Origin: Umbilicaria muhlenbergii
Lineage: Eukaryota; Ascomycota; Lecanoromycetes; Umbilicariales; Umbilicariaceae
Reading direction: 5' to 3'
Length of the DNA stretch: 64,000 bases
NCBI GenBank assembly: GCA_000611775.1
Contig: KK106981.1
Coordinates: forward strand, 2,103,507 to 2,167,506
Positions 26,260 through 37,660 of this stretch are shown piece after piece (within the stretch, counting starts at the first letter, position 1; the number at the start of each line of letters is the position of its first letter). A program made the translations under genes and the position numbers. The notes beneath the pieces were generated by a model that was not told the origin of the DNA, made no database searches, and saw only the letters and a list, made by a program, of their open reading frames with translations.

Positions 26260-27042
26260 TACAGTGACTGTTGAGACAGGACAGGATCAGATTTTTAATC
26301 TCTGTCTCATCTCAATCCTGTCTCATCTCAGTGATGAATTTTCAGTTCAATCTTGATCTTGTTGATTAAACAGGACAGGAATAGTCCTGTTGTCTCAACA
26401 CTATTGATATGTCATGATGATAATAACCTAAGCTTAACTTAAAGAGGCTTGATACAGTATCACATTAAGTTAGATGTCATCTAAGGAGTCATCAGTTTAC
26501 ATTTCATCATAAATTGTTACATTGAATTGTTAAAATTATTAATTTGAATCTCAACATCATGTAACAATCAGTTCACTGACTCTCAGTCACATTTTGAAAG
26601 CTGTTTTTTGAGGCTGTTCTTTGAGGCTGTTGTTGAAGCTGTTTTGAAAGCTGTTCTTTGAGGCTGTCATTGAGGCTGTTTTGAAAGTCATTTTTTGAGG
26701 CTGTTGTTGAAGCTGTTTTGAAAGCTGTTTTTTGAGGCTGTTGTTGAAGCTGTTTTGAAAGCTGTTTTTCAAGGCTGTCATTGAAGCTGTTTTGGAAGCT
26801 GTTTTTTGAGGCTGTCATTGAAGCTGTTTTGAAAGCTGTTTTTCCCTTTTCCATGTCCCAAAACCACTGACAGTCATATAAGAAGTCACGTGACCAGGAT
26901 CCTGCTGAGATCACAGGATGAGATGAGACAGGACTTCTATCTCAGTCTCAAAGGACAGGACTACTGCTTAATCTCATATCTCATCTCATCCCGTCTCATC
27001 CCTTCATCCTGAACCGGGACTCCCGTCCCGGCGGTCACCCTA
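26260..27042. mobile_element. hAT-like non-autonomous element (MITE) with tandem repeats
   Basis: The left end reads TACAGTGACTG and the right end, on the reverse strand, TAGGGTGACCG. The inverted repeats match over about 30 bp, almost all differences being transitions. Flanks are GAGAGAGT (26252-26259) and AAGAGAGT (27043-27050), an 8-bp target duplication with one transition, as hAT elements make. Subterminal TCTCATCTCATCC-like runs sit at both ends. The right end keeps GC-rich bases that the left end has lost. No transposase is present. Confidence 0.65.
26590..26845. repeat. Tandem repeat, about 33-36 bp units
   Basis: Units of the GAAGCTGTTTTGAAAGCTGT type, followed by TTTTTGAGGCTG-like spacers, repeat about seven times inside the hAT-like MITE. 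On the minus strand they give Ser/Lys/Gln-rich repeat frames, which look incidental. Confidence 0.85.
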
Positions 27043-28184
27043 AAGAGAGTCATAAATTCTTTTGAACTGTCATTGTGTGCCTGCAGACAATGCAGGTGAT
27101 TTGTCACATTACAGTAATAATTTTATTATCTCAAACAACTCATATAATGCAGCTGTTGAATGTGGCACTTTTCTCCTTTAGTAAAAGCCTATGATGATAA
27201 AGTTTCAGAGCTTTGTTCAGCTGAAATTGCTCATGTCATCAGAGCTCAATTTGTAGAGATATTTCATCATGCTTGACATCAAGATTTCACTTCTCAGAAC
27301 ATACATCAGGTCTTTAAAGCAGTGAAAATTATCTCATGAAATTTAACTAAGGTTCTAAATGCAGTCTCAAGTCTAGAAACCTCTAAAAGTTCATTATTAA
27401 TTGATTATTCTCTGAAGACAGCCCTCTATAAATATGTCATGTGATTGAGAAGAACTAAAACACTCTTTGAATCACTTAAAAGAAGGTGTTCAAGAGACAT
27501 CTTCACAAGTTCAAGTCTCAAAAATTGTGAAATATGTTGAGACAATTACAGATGAGAAATGTGATTAATAATGAATAAATTATGTATTTTATGAAGTGAA
27601 AAATCTGTCTTTACAAGCTTTCACTGCTCTGAATGATGTCAACTATATTCAGAGAGCATCTGAACAGCATGTGAAATCACATTCTTCTCAATTAAGACCT
27701 TTTCAAGACCTCTTGATGATCAGGAACAATGTTTGCCACATGTTTTTTATTCACTTATAAGCTCACAATCAGTTAAAAATGCTGTTGTGAAGCATCAGTT
27801 GACTCACTCTTTTGAAAGAGCAAGCTCACAAAATGTAGACAACTTGTGATGTCATAATTTTAACATTTTGTAAAAGAAACAGAAGCTATCACCTATAGCT
27901 CTCTTAATAAGTAAAGCATAAAAAAGAGTTTTTTAATTGTTCTTTAAAACAATTGAACAATATATTGACCTAGCAATGAGTCAATACAAATGAGTTGAAT
28001 GATGAGAAGCTTTTTTAGAATTACAGCTAGAATATTTTATACTCTGATCTTAATAATCAAAAAGGTTTATGAAAGCTTGCATCAGGCAAAAATAGACAAT
28101 ACAAATGAAGCATTAAATATCAAAGGTGATGAGGGAATACTACTGCTGTAATTAAGAAAGACTTCAGCAAGAAAATCATGAAGC
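27043..28184 (+). other. Decayed coding-like sequence after the MITE, unrecognised
   Basis: The plus strand has frames broken mostly by TGA, for example around 27180-27580, but I recognise no domain. It may be a later part of the Helitron-type element or a separate unit. The last 60 bp (about 28125-28184) are repeated near 37490-37552. Confidence 0.3.
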
Positions 28185-28462
28185 TGTCAGAGTCATCATA
28201 TAATAGTATGACAGTACAACAAGTACAACATTATAATACAACACTATAGTACAACATTATATAGACATGATGACTCAACGCTTAGCGCCTTGGCATCAAG
28301 TAAAACTCTTCACAAGGAGGTTCAGAAACCTGCTTCCTCAGTGATCAGTTTTGCCACTGAATAAAAGATGTATAACCATTGCATTGACCCTATCATGACT
28401 TTTGCCTATGACACCCCGTTCAAACACCACTATGATGACTGTCATACACTCACCCTCTTACA
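28185..28462 (+). repeat. 5' LTR of Gypsy copy B
   Basis: It runs from TGTCAG to CTCTTACA and is preceded by the GAAGC target copy. Confidence 0.92.
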
Positions 28463-31400
28463 TACTGATCACTCAGTACCTTCAGGTGAACGGTCATGTT
28501 GAAAGCAAATAAGACATGATGACACCAACGCTTTGATCTCATCAGGTCAGTGAAACAGTCAATAATCAAGCTGAGGCAGGCCCTTCAACTAACAGGTTTA
28601 CATTATCAGTCATTAATACCTCTACTTCTGACATCATTGATGATGATGAACATATCACTGCAGGCAACTTCAATGACATCATTGAAGATCTTGAGGCAGT
28701 CACTGCTCATAATCAGGAGGTCATTGAGCGCCAGTGATTATAATTATGATGCATATGACAAGAAATTAAGTTTGAGGACAATAAAAGAGAGCTTCAGGAG
28801 CTCAATCAACATCTGCAAGAAAGTTCTTCAATTATGATAAACTCAAGGAATGATGCAAGTTCATCACATGAATTATGATGTCAAGCTACAACAGATATCA
28901 CACCTTCCCCTTTTCAACACCTTATAAAGTCATGAGAGCCTCATCTCTATGCAGGAGGCATTAAAGTCATGAGATGAAAACTTTAAGAATACTTGAATAA
29001 AATCAATCAGAATCAGGAGCTGATGTCAGAGCAATTTCTTACTGAATGAGATTTCATCATCTGAGCAGGCACCTACCTTGAGAAAACAGTCATGAGTGAC
29101 TGATGAAAGCAAAAGGAGCAGCATGATCACACTTAAATCACTTATGACAACTTTTTAAAGATTCTAGAGAAGAACCTATCCCCTGATGAAGACATGAATG
29201 AATGAAATATCATCACCTTTAATGCAGTTGAACTCTGCAGCCATGATACAATCACCTCTTGATATGACAGATTATCAGAACTCTACTGCTTTCTTTCAAC
29301 CTCACACAAAGAGATCAGTGAGATGCTCATTTAAGACTGCTGATGATCAAGGCTTCCTCATCACATCCTGACTGAACTACAACATTGAGATCTGACGCAG
29401 GTTGCAAGACAGTCAATGCAGGAAATTTCAGCACATCTTGATGTCATCATCAATCATGAATCATTCTGAAGCCGCTCAGACACCAAAAAGGATCACTAAA
29501 GCAAAACTGACAATAATGACAAAAGTACAACACAGATGTCATACTATGACAGAAAAGAATTCCTCATCAAACAATAAACAACCTGCACTCAATTCACTCA
29601 ATTCAGTCATGAAAGAGAAAACAACTCATGAGGTTTCTATCATGAAAGTGGCCGCAATCAGAGCCAGAATCTCAATCATATATCAATCACTGAGGGAGCA
29701 ACTATGATGACAACATGAACATTCACAACCCCCTCATGCTGACAAGGAGACTTCATCTCAAGGAATGAAGTGAATGCATGAAGGTCAGCAGGTCTCTGCA
29801 TTAAATGTGAAGTCATCAGTCATTGAACAAATGATTGTATGACTGAATGATCTACAGCTGTCTCCACTGCAGTTAATGTGAATAAATGACTCACAGATCA
29901 CCTTCAGTTTGCCTCATTATTAATTATTGATGATATCTCACGTCTGATATCAGGGCAACTAGAGGTGGAACTGCACATAATGACAATGAGTGATATGATG
30001 AGCAAATCTTCACAATATTCATATATTATCAACAATGGCAGTCAGGGCAATATAATTACATGAGATGTTGTCAATAAGCTGTCTCTATCAACTGAATCCT
30101 ATGAGGCTCAAGGCAATGCATGAGGTAATGTGATTGAGCTATCAGAGTCTGTCATACTGATGATTACAGCATATGACATTGACAGTCAACTTTACCACTA
30201 TAGTAATTGTTTCTTTATCACACAAGACAACACATCAGCTCCTTTTGTCCTCAAGTTATCATTTCTAGTTCATGCAAACTCAAATCACTACTATGATACA
30301 GGTAAATTTCTATGAAGAAAGTTAAAACATACTACTGCATGCTGTATATTCATCATCAGTGAAAAGAAGGTGTTGAAGAATGTCTTATGTATGAACAACC
30401 TCACTATTATCAACTGCTTTATAGGGCCGGCGGACCTAGTGACTGATATGGAAAAATATACCCTTCAGATGAACTCATTACAGTATGACAGAGGTAGAAA
30501 TGTGTATGACACATTATCACCTGAATATCATGAGTACATGAACATATTTCAGGCAGCTGAGAAGCAGTCTCTGCTTGAGAGAGGTTCACATGATCATGTC
30601 ATTGACTTGAAATCAAGGCAGCAACCTTCATTCAGAAAGTTATACTCAATGTCTTCAGCTGAGCTCAATGTACTGAAGGTATATTTAGATGATGTTATGA
30701 AAGCAGGCATAATTTACAAATTAATATCATCTGCAGCTTCACCTGTCATGTTCATGCCTAAATCAGATGAAAGCCTGTGACTGGTCATTGATTATAAGTG
30801 ATTGAATGACATTATCATTAAGAACTGTTATCCTCTATCACTCATATCAGATATGTTGAAAAATCTTCAAGGAGTTAAGAAGTTCACTAAGCTGAACTGC
30901 AAGAATGCATATAATTGAATATGAATCAAGAGTGAAGATGAGTGGAAAACAGCATTCTGAACACAGTTCAGCCTGTTTAAATATCTTATCATGTCTTTCA
31001 GTCTCATGAATGCTCCTGCTATGTTTCAGGCATTCATTGATAAGGTTCTTAATGAGTTTCTTGATATAACTTGTGTGATTTATCTAGATGATATCCTGAT
31101 CTTCAGCAAAGATGAATCTGAACATGAGGAGCATGTACAACAAGTATTAATTACATTATGACATCATGATCTTCATCTTAAGATCAGCAAATGCTCCTTT
31201 AATGCAACAGAAGTGAACTTCCTGAGGTTTAAGATCAATACTGAAGGCATACATATGAGTTCAGAAAGAATTCACGCTGTTGAAGAATGACTATCATCAG
31301 AGAACATTCATGAATTGCAGGTCTTTTTAAGCTTCATTAACTTCTTCTGAAGGTTTATAAGAGATTATTCATGAATTGCAGCATCACTGTTAAATCTCCT

Positions 31401-32244
31401 GAAAACAGGAAAGAATAAAAAGAAGACTGAGGATACATTATTCTCTCCTCTTCAGTCTCAACAGACTGTTACTAAAAGAAAGCAGAACAGCCTGATCTCA
31501 TTGTAAAGATTTAACACAAGTTATTCAGCATGCAGCCTGTAAGTCAGAGGAGAGCTACAACAAGAAAATGTCATACCTGCCTCTTTTTCACTTTCAGGAG
31601 CTGCATTGAAAGTGTTTAATGCTCTGAAGAAGACCTTCATGAGTGCTTCATTGCTACACTACTTCAATGAAAACAAACTCATGAGGGTTGAAACAGACGC
31701 CTCTGAATTCACAATTAATGAAATCTTGATGCAACACTTTGAGGTTGACAGTCAATTGCACTGATTATCAGTTACTTACTACAGCAAGAAGCTGCTAGAT
31801 ACTGAGACCTGATATGATATAAATGAGCAAGAACTCCTTGTCATCATGAAAGTCATGCATCATTAAAAACACTACTGTCAGGGTGCTAGACATCAAATTG
31901 TCATACTGACTGATCATGCAAACCTTGTTTGATTCATGACTACCTCAAACCTCACATGAAGGCAGCTCAAGTGAGCTGAAAAGCTCACTGAGTACAACTT
32001 TAAGGTCACATATCAAGAGGGCAAGAAGAACTCTGTTGACAGTTTGTCAAGATGACCTGATTATGAACTGCTGAAGGCTGTCAGTACCTCAACTGTCACT
32101 GAAATAGTGTGACAGTCCTTCCATTTAGGAAGCAAGAATTATAAGTCAGTGCAGGAGAAATTATACATGCTTGCTGCAATGATGCTGCAGTCAAGACGCT
32201 CAGTATGACAGAGGTTATAACAAGAGAACATCATACCTGTCACA

Positions 32245-32523
32245 ATGAATACTATCAGTATGATGAACACTGAAGATGATGATCTCATTAGAACATCAGT
32301 GATGCAGAACTTATCTGCTCAAGAAGAAGCAAGCTGTGATGAATATGTTAATACAATGAATACTGAAGCTGACAGCATGACTGAAACATCAGCAGTTTAT
32401 GATCTACATGCTCAAGAAGCAAGCTGTGATGAATATATTAATACAATGAATATTGAAGCTGATGATATGATTGAAACATCAGCAGTCCGTGACCTACATG
32501 CTCAAGAAGCAAGTCATGACTGA
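32245..32523 (+). repeat. 30-residue repeat array between RNase H and integrase (copy B)
   Basis: A 92-codon open stretch holds two clear 90-bp units (EASCDEY...DLHAQ) after a more divergent first unit. The units keep frame. Copy A has the same repeat in a different arrangement at 8345-8840. The acidic, low-complexity composition suggests a linker rather than a folded domain. Confidence 0.75.
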
Positions 32524-34331
32524 ATAAGAGAACTTAAATATGCAGAGCTTCAGCAGCACTCAATCAAGGATAACTCAACAAACACTGCAGTTATGAACAA
32601 TGACACAAGTCATGTTTCTATTAACCTTTAAATTGAGGATAGCACTTCTGCTGACACTGTTGAAGCGCTTCAACTTGTGTCTACTCACTCACCAATAGGT
32701 GAGGAGATAACAGCTTATATAAGAATGTTTATCAAACAACTCAAACATGCAATTCATACTGAGCAGTCAAAAGACAGTTTGATATGATAAGTATGACAGG
32801 GATTAACTACCCCTCTTGAGGATAAAAACAACTTGGCTGAGTTTAAGATGATAAATATGAATATAGACATGAACCCTGAGATGATCATGACATCAGAGAT
32901 GCAGTCAAATATGGCATCTATATTGCTGAATATATGAAAATGTTGGCAAGAAATAGATGATGTTGTACATTATGATGATAAGATCTACATTCCACAGAAT
33001 CCTGCCCTTCACAATGCAGTGATCAGTTGATTTCATGATGATGTTTTTGCAGGCCATTTCAGGAAGTCAAGGATCACAGAATTAATGTGATGATCTTATG
33101 ACTGATCTGATGTTGTCAGAGACGTACAATGTTACTGTCATGACTGTGTTGAATGTCAAAAGGTGAAGTCAGCTCATCACAAATCATACAAGTTATTAAA
33201 CTCATTGTCAGTCTCAACTGAGTCATGACATACAGTGACAATGAACTTCATTATGAATTTATCACTGAGCAGCACATATGAAAGTATGACATGAGATTCA
33301 ATCCTCATTGTAATTGATAAGTTGATCAAAATGGCTCACTATATTTCAGTATGAAAGACAATGTCAGTTGCTGACTTCATTGAAGTGTTTATTCAGGACA
33401 TAGTCAAGCATCATGACATGTCAGAAGTTCTAATCACAGACAGAGATAAATTGTTTACATCAGAGCAGTGAATCAGCTTCTGCTTTCACATGTGATGTCA
33501 TCATAACATGTCAACAGCTTTTCACCTGTAAACTGATGATTAAACAGAGAGGCAGAATCAGTCCCTGAAGACATATTTACACATATTCATTAATGAGCAA
33601 CAAGAGAACTGAGTGAAGCTTTTACTCTGCATGAAGTTCTCATACAACAACTTCATACATGCTGCTATGAGAAAGAGCCCCTTTCAGCTTAATTTAAAGT
33701 GAGACCCTCAGATGAGTCTAAGTAAGTCACTTATACAGCACTCACATGAATAAATAAAACTTTATGCAGATGCACAGCAGCTTCAAGATCAAATTGCAAC
33801 AACTCAGAAGCAATTATGACAGGTTAATGAAATGTATGCAAATTATTATAATCAGCGCTGAACAGAGATAACATTCAAAGAAGGTGATTTAATACTGATC
33901 AATGAAAAGAATGTGTCAGTGAACAAACAGATGAAGAAACTGCATTGAAAAAAGCTCAGCTCATTCATGATACAACATGTGATAAGTCAATCATCATATG
34001 AACTTGATCTCTCAGAGGATTGAAACATCTATAATGTATTCAATGTCACTTTATTGAAGTCATTTCAAGACACATGTCATGTGTCTCCTGCATTGACAGG
34101 AAAAGACCTACTACTCAACTGAGATGATGAGTGAGAAGTCAAGGCAATTGTGAATAACTGCATTCATGATGACAGGCTTCAATACTTCATCAAATGAAAG
34201 CTGACAGATCAGGTGTGAGATGACACATGAGAGTCAACACACTTCATCTGCAATGCAAAGACAAAAATGTGAAAATTTCATGCTGACAACTTTGATAAAC
34301 TGAAATCTGAGTGAGTTGTACAACATGACCT

Positions 34332-34440
34332 TTCAAGGTTGATTGAGAAGCTGTTGCAAAAGTCATGAGCCTTAAGATGTGACTCTTCAAGGTTGATTGA
34401 GAAGCTGTCACAAAAGTCATGAGTCTTAAGAATTGAAAAC
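34332..34440. repeat. 54-bp direct repeat in the 3' region of copy B
   Basis: A CAAGGTTGATTGAGAAGCTG-type block occurs at 34334 and 34388 with the same downstream CAAAAGTCATGAG. It lies just after the chromodomain-like segment. Confidence 0.8.
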
Positions 34441-35152
34441 TTTGTCAGCTTTGTTAACCTGATCTCTTATGACAGAGCCTGTGCCTTATGACAAGTATGA
34501 CAAAGGCTATGATGCTACAATGCTACAACAGGATCTTTAATAGGATTATTGCATGAACTACATTATCACTGACATGTCACATTGCAGAGAACCAGAGAAC
34601 ACTCAAGCACAGAAACATTTCATTTCAAGTCTGAAGATTAAAATGAATCTGAGGTCAACACCTTGCACTCAACCTCTCATCAGTGTCATGTCAAGTCATT
34701 CTCATTTATTTACTTGTCTTCTGTTGTCTTAAATTCTTCTTCATTATTTGATGAAGCCTTTGACCTCATCTCCTCAACATGATGCTGCTTACAGAGTTTG
34801 ATATACTCTTGATGATGATGAGATTGATGAGTGTTGAGGATGCAAAGAGCGTGAGCAGTGCTTTTCAATAAAACAGCAAGAGCTTGAATGAGCTCCTCAA
34901 GATTATTAAATTAACATTAATCACCTCATTATGAATGCCGTGAGACTCATGTTGAGGAGTGACTGCAGGGGGCGTGAAGGGTGCTGATAATGATTGATAA
35001 AAGACAGCAGCATGAGGATCTGATGATCAGTCATTGAATGCTATGATTAGTTAGCAATGCAAAAGTATGACATAAAGTACAACAAAAGTATGACATAAAG
35101 TATGACACTTTGTTGTACTAAACAAAACAAAAGGGGATTAAAGAAGGCAGAC

Positions 35153-35374
35153 TTATGATGTGCTGTCACTTCTCTGATCATCATAAACATGCACTGAGAC
35201 AACAACATCAGAGCTCTCAGAGTCAAGAGCAGTGATGATCAGAGACTCTGTCATGCATTGCTCATGAGAGTTACAGAGAGATATGCAACATGTGCAGGCT
35301 TCTCTGTCTGACACAAAGCAGTGATCAACTTCAGCTCTTATACAAGAGCCACAGTGAGCAGTACCTGACAACAT
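35153..35374 (-). CDS. Antisense cysteine-rich ORF of copy B (zinc-cluster-like)
   Basis: The 73-residue frame has CGSC, then Cys after seven residues, Cys seven residues later, a C-x-C-C cluster and two further spaced cysteines, followed by an acidic Ser/Asp-rich tail. It lies between pol and the 3' LTR and reads away from that LTR, against pol. This is the same position and orientation as the plus-strand ORF at 19208-19393 in the other Gypsy. The spacing recalls zinc-binding clusters but fits no family I can name. It is part of a fossil element. Confidence 0.4.
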   Translation of the reverse strand: MLSGTAHCGSCIRAEVDHCFVSDREACTCCISLCNSHEQCMTESLIITALDSESSDVVVSVHVYDDQRSDSTS

Positions 35375-35539
35375 GTGACTGAGGTTCTCTTAAATCACAT
35401 GCTCATGATGATGAGCCTGCTGCATGTGAGCCAGCAGTGAGGTATCATCATGACATCACACAGAGCAGGAACTGCTGCTGAAGACATCACTCAGAGATAA
35501 ACACTTGACTCTCTTTGAGTGCTGAACAGTCAGTTTTAT

Positions 35540-35735
35540 CATCCTGTTTCCTCATCTCTTTCTGAAGGTGTTGATCATCACAGTTTCACTTGCTGACTCT
35601 GACTCAGAGCCCTCCTCATCACACTGAGCTCAGAGATCATCATCCTGTTTCCTCATCTCTTTCTGAAGGTGTTGATCATCACAGTTTCACTTGCTGACTC
35701 TGACTCAGAGTCCTCCTCATCACACTGAGCCTGAA
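35540..35735. repeat. 101-bp tandem repeat, two copies
   Basis: Copies starting at 35540 and 35641 are almost identical over the first 90 bp. They lie in the 3' non-pol region of Gypsy copy B. Confidence 0.85.
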
Positions 35736-36275
35736 GATTGACAGGCTTCCCTGGCGGAGGCAGGTCTCCACCATTGTTCATGACCGTGAGTTTGAGAGTT
35801 TGATTATTAATTGCTTATATATCATGTTAGCATTCATACGATGTATGACAGGAAGTATGACACTGCAAGAATGTTGAATCATGAGCTGCAAGCTTCATGA
35901 TGCTCCCTTCATGAGGTGAACACCTCTGCAATGAGGATGACGTCATGAAGTCATCAGGTCACTCAATGAGCTGTGAAAAAGCTGTGAGAAGTATGATGAC
36001 ATGTCATAAGAGAGATGATGAAGAAGAAACACAAGGGAAGGGCGTTTTGAACCTACAGTAAACATTTTAATTTTGATGTTTATGTTAGGAGGAACTTACT
36101 GCCAGGCGTGATATCATCACAATTAAGTGAGGCATGTGATCAGCCTTACCTTAACACAGTTTCACACCCTCACCCTACATGGTCAACCACTTATCAGGCC
36201 ATCATGGTGATGTCTATGATGATGAATTCAGAGTCAATTGGCCCCGGGGACGGCGCCATGAGAAGGGGAATGCTG

Positions 36276-36553
36276 TGTCAGGGTCATCATATAATAGTAT
36301 GACAGTACAACAAGTACAACACTATAGTACAACACTATAGTATGACATTATATAAACATGATGACTCAGCGCCTAGCGCCTTGGCATCAAGTAAAACTCT
36401 TCACAAGGAGGTTCAGAAACCTGCTTCCTCAGTGATCAGTTTTGCCATCAAATAGAAGATGTATAACCACTGCATTGACCTTATCATGACTTTTGCCTAC
36501 GACACCCTGTTCAAACATCACTATGATGATCATCATACACTCACCCTCTTACA
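36276..36553 (+). repeat. 3' LTR of Gypsy copy B
   Basis: It pairs with 28185-28462, follows a purine tract and is followed by the GAAGC target copy. Confidence 0.92.
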
Positions 36554-37660
36554 GAAGCCTGTTTAATCTGTGATTAACATTGTCTCAGAATCTGAATCAA
36601 GATCTGGCAGTATGAATCTGTAGTTGAGTGTGTCAACTGAGTCACTGCTTTAATTTCTGTGATGTCATCAAGCTGCCTTTTCTGAACTGACATCTTGAAT
36701 ATATGAAGCATATGAGGGTGAAGAAGTCTAGTTAAAGACTAAATGAGTGTAATATTAAACTATTAAACTAGACTAATGAATAAAAAAAATTTGTAAATCA
36801 GAAAGAAATGAGCATCTGTACATACTTAAAAATGCTCACTTAAGTTGATGTCAGAGCAATGACAAGTCTCTGACAACATAAACTCAGCTGAATTTCACTT
36901 CACTCATGTGACTGCTTTTTTAAGGTTGAAGTGAATGAACCATACTCTGCATTCAACACAACATATGTAAACCCTCAGTGCTCTTTTTACAGCCTGTTAT
37001 GATAAACTGAATTGCAGCTTGTTGCATTTAAAAGATATCATCAGACTCAGTTGCTGCTCTGAAGTTGACTGCAATGAATATAAGCCTTTTTTAAATCTGC
37101 ATATGTAAATCTTCTGTGCCTTGTTTGCAGCCTGCTATGATAGATTCAATCTCAGCTCATTGAACTTGAAAAGTATCTTTGAGCTCATTTACTGTTGTGA
37201 AGTAAGTTGTAACAGAATCTCTCACAATAAGCTTAATCATCACTCATAAGTCTGAGCTGCTTGACAGCTGCTGTAGCTGAGTACAAATTAAGTAGCTTAA
37301 ATATCTGATCTTGATAAATGATCTGAAGATTGATGATGACAATGTGAGAGTTTGCTGTTGATTGTAATCTGCAGTGTAACAGTCAGTGCAAGGCTTTTTC
37401 AAACTGTTATGTAGGTAGAAGGCTTCTGAAGAGGCTGAAGATGAATATTTATATGATTTCAAAAGACTCAGTGACTTCAGTCTGACAGTGAGAGCATATT
37501 GCTGCTATAATTGAGAAAGATGCTGATAAGAAAATCATGAAGCCTGTTCAATCTGTGACTAACATCATCTCAGAATCTAAAGTCAAGGTCTGACAGTATG
37601 AATCTTTAATTGAGTGTGTCAATCAGGTCATCTGATGAAGTTGTGATTAATTAAGCTTCT
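36554..37660 (+). pseudogene. Decayed repeated coding-like sequence, target of copy B
   Basis: Across the copy B insertion, the joined flank (end of 28184 and start of 36559) matches 37490-37650 over about 150 bp, so the target lay in one copy of a direct repeat. Within it, about 36960-37065 and 37098-37203 are a second direct repeat, offset about 138 bp, that keeps a reading frame (a CYD...L-LK motif in each). One frame from about 36960 to 37660 is broken mainly by TGA. I recognise no family. Confidence 0.4.

Larger units (their letters stand above)
28185..36553 (+). mobile_element. Chromodomain Ty3/Gypsy retrotransposon, copy B, structurally complete
   Basis: LTRs of 278 bp lie at 28185-28462 and 36276-36553, flanked by GAAGC at 28180-28184 and 36554-36558. 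Parts in order: gag about 28500-29850 with a CCHC knuckle near 29798-29839; RT with its N-terminal block at 30370-30780 and YLDDIL at 31081-31098; RNase H about 31690-31950; a repeat array at 32245-32523; integrase about 32970-33900; and a chromodomain-like tail about 34140-34280. About 2 kb of 3' non-pol sequence follows, then a purine tract at 36259-36271. The LTRs differ at about 20 of 278 sites, all transitions, so mutation bias rather than age may explain the distance. Ends are whole; coding parts are a fossil with many breaks. Confidence 0.92.

Noticed and set aside
28550-28837. Open frame of 95 codons as the gag of copy B.
   Set aside because: Its composition (Leu/Ser/Met-rich) does not look like gag. 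Another frame shows the coiled-coil and zinc-knuckle content expected.
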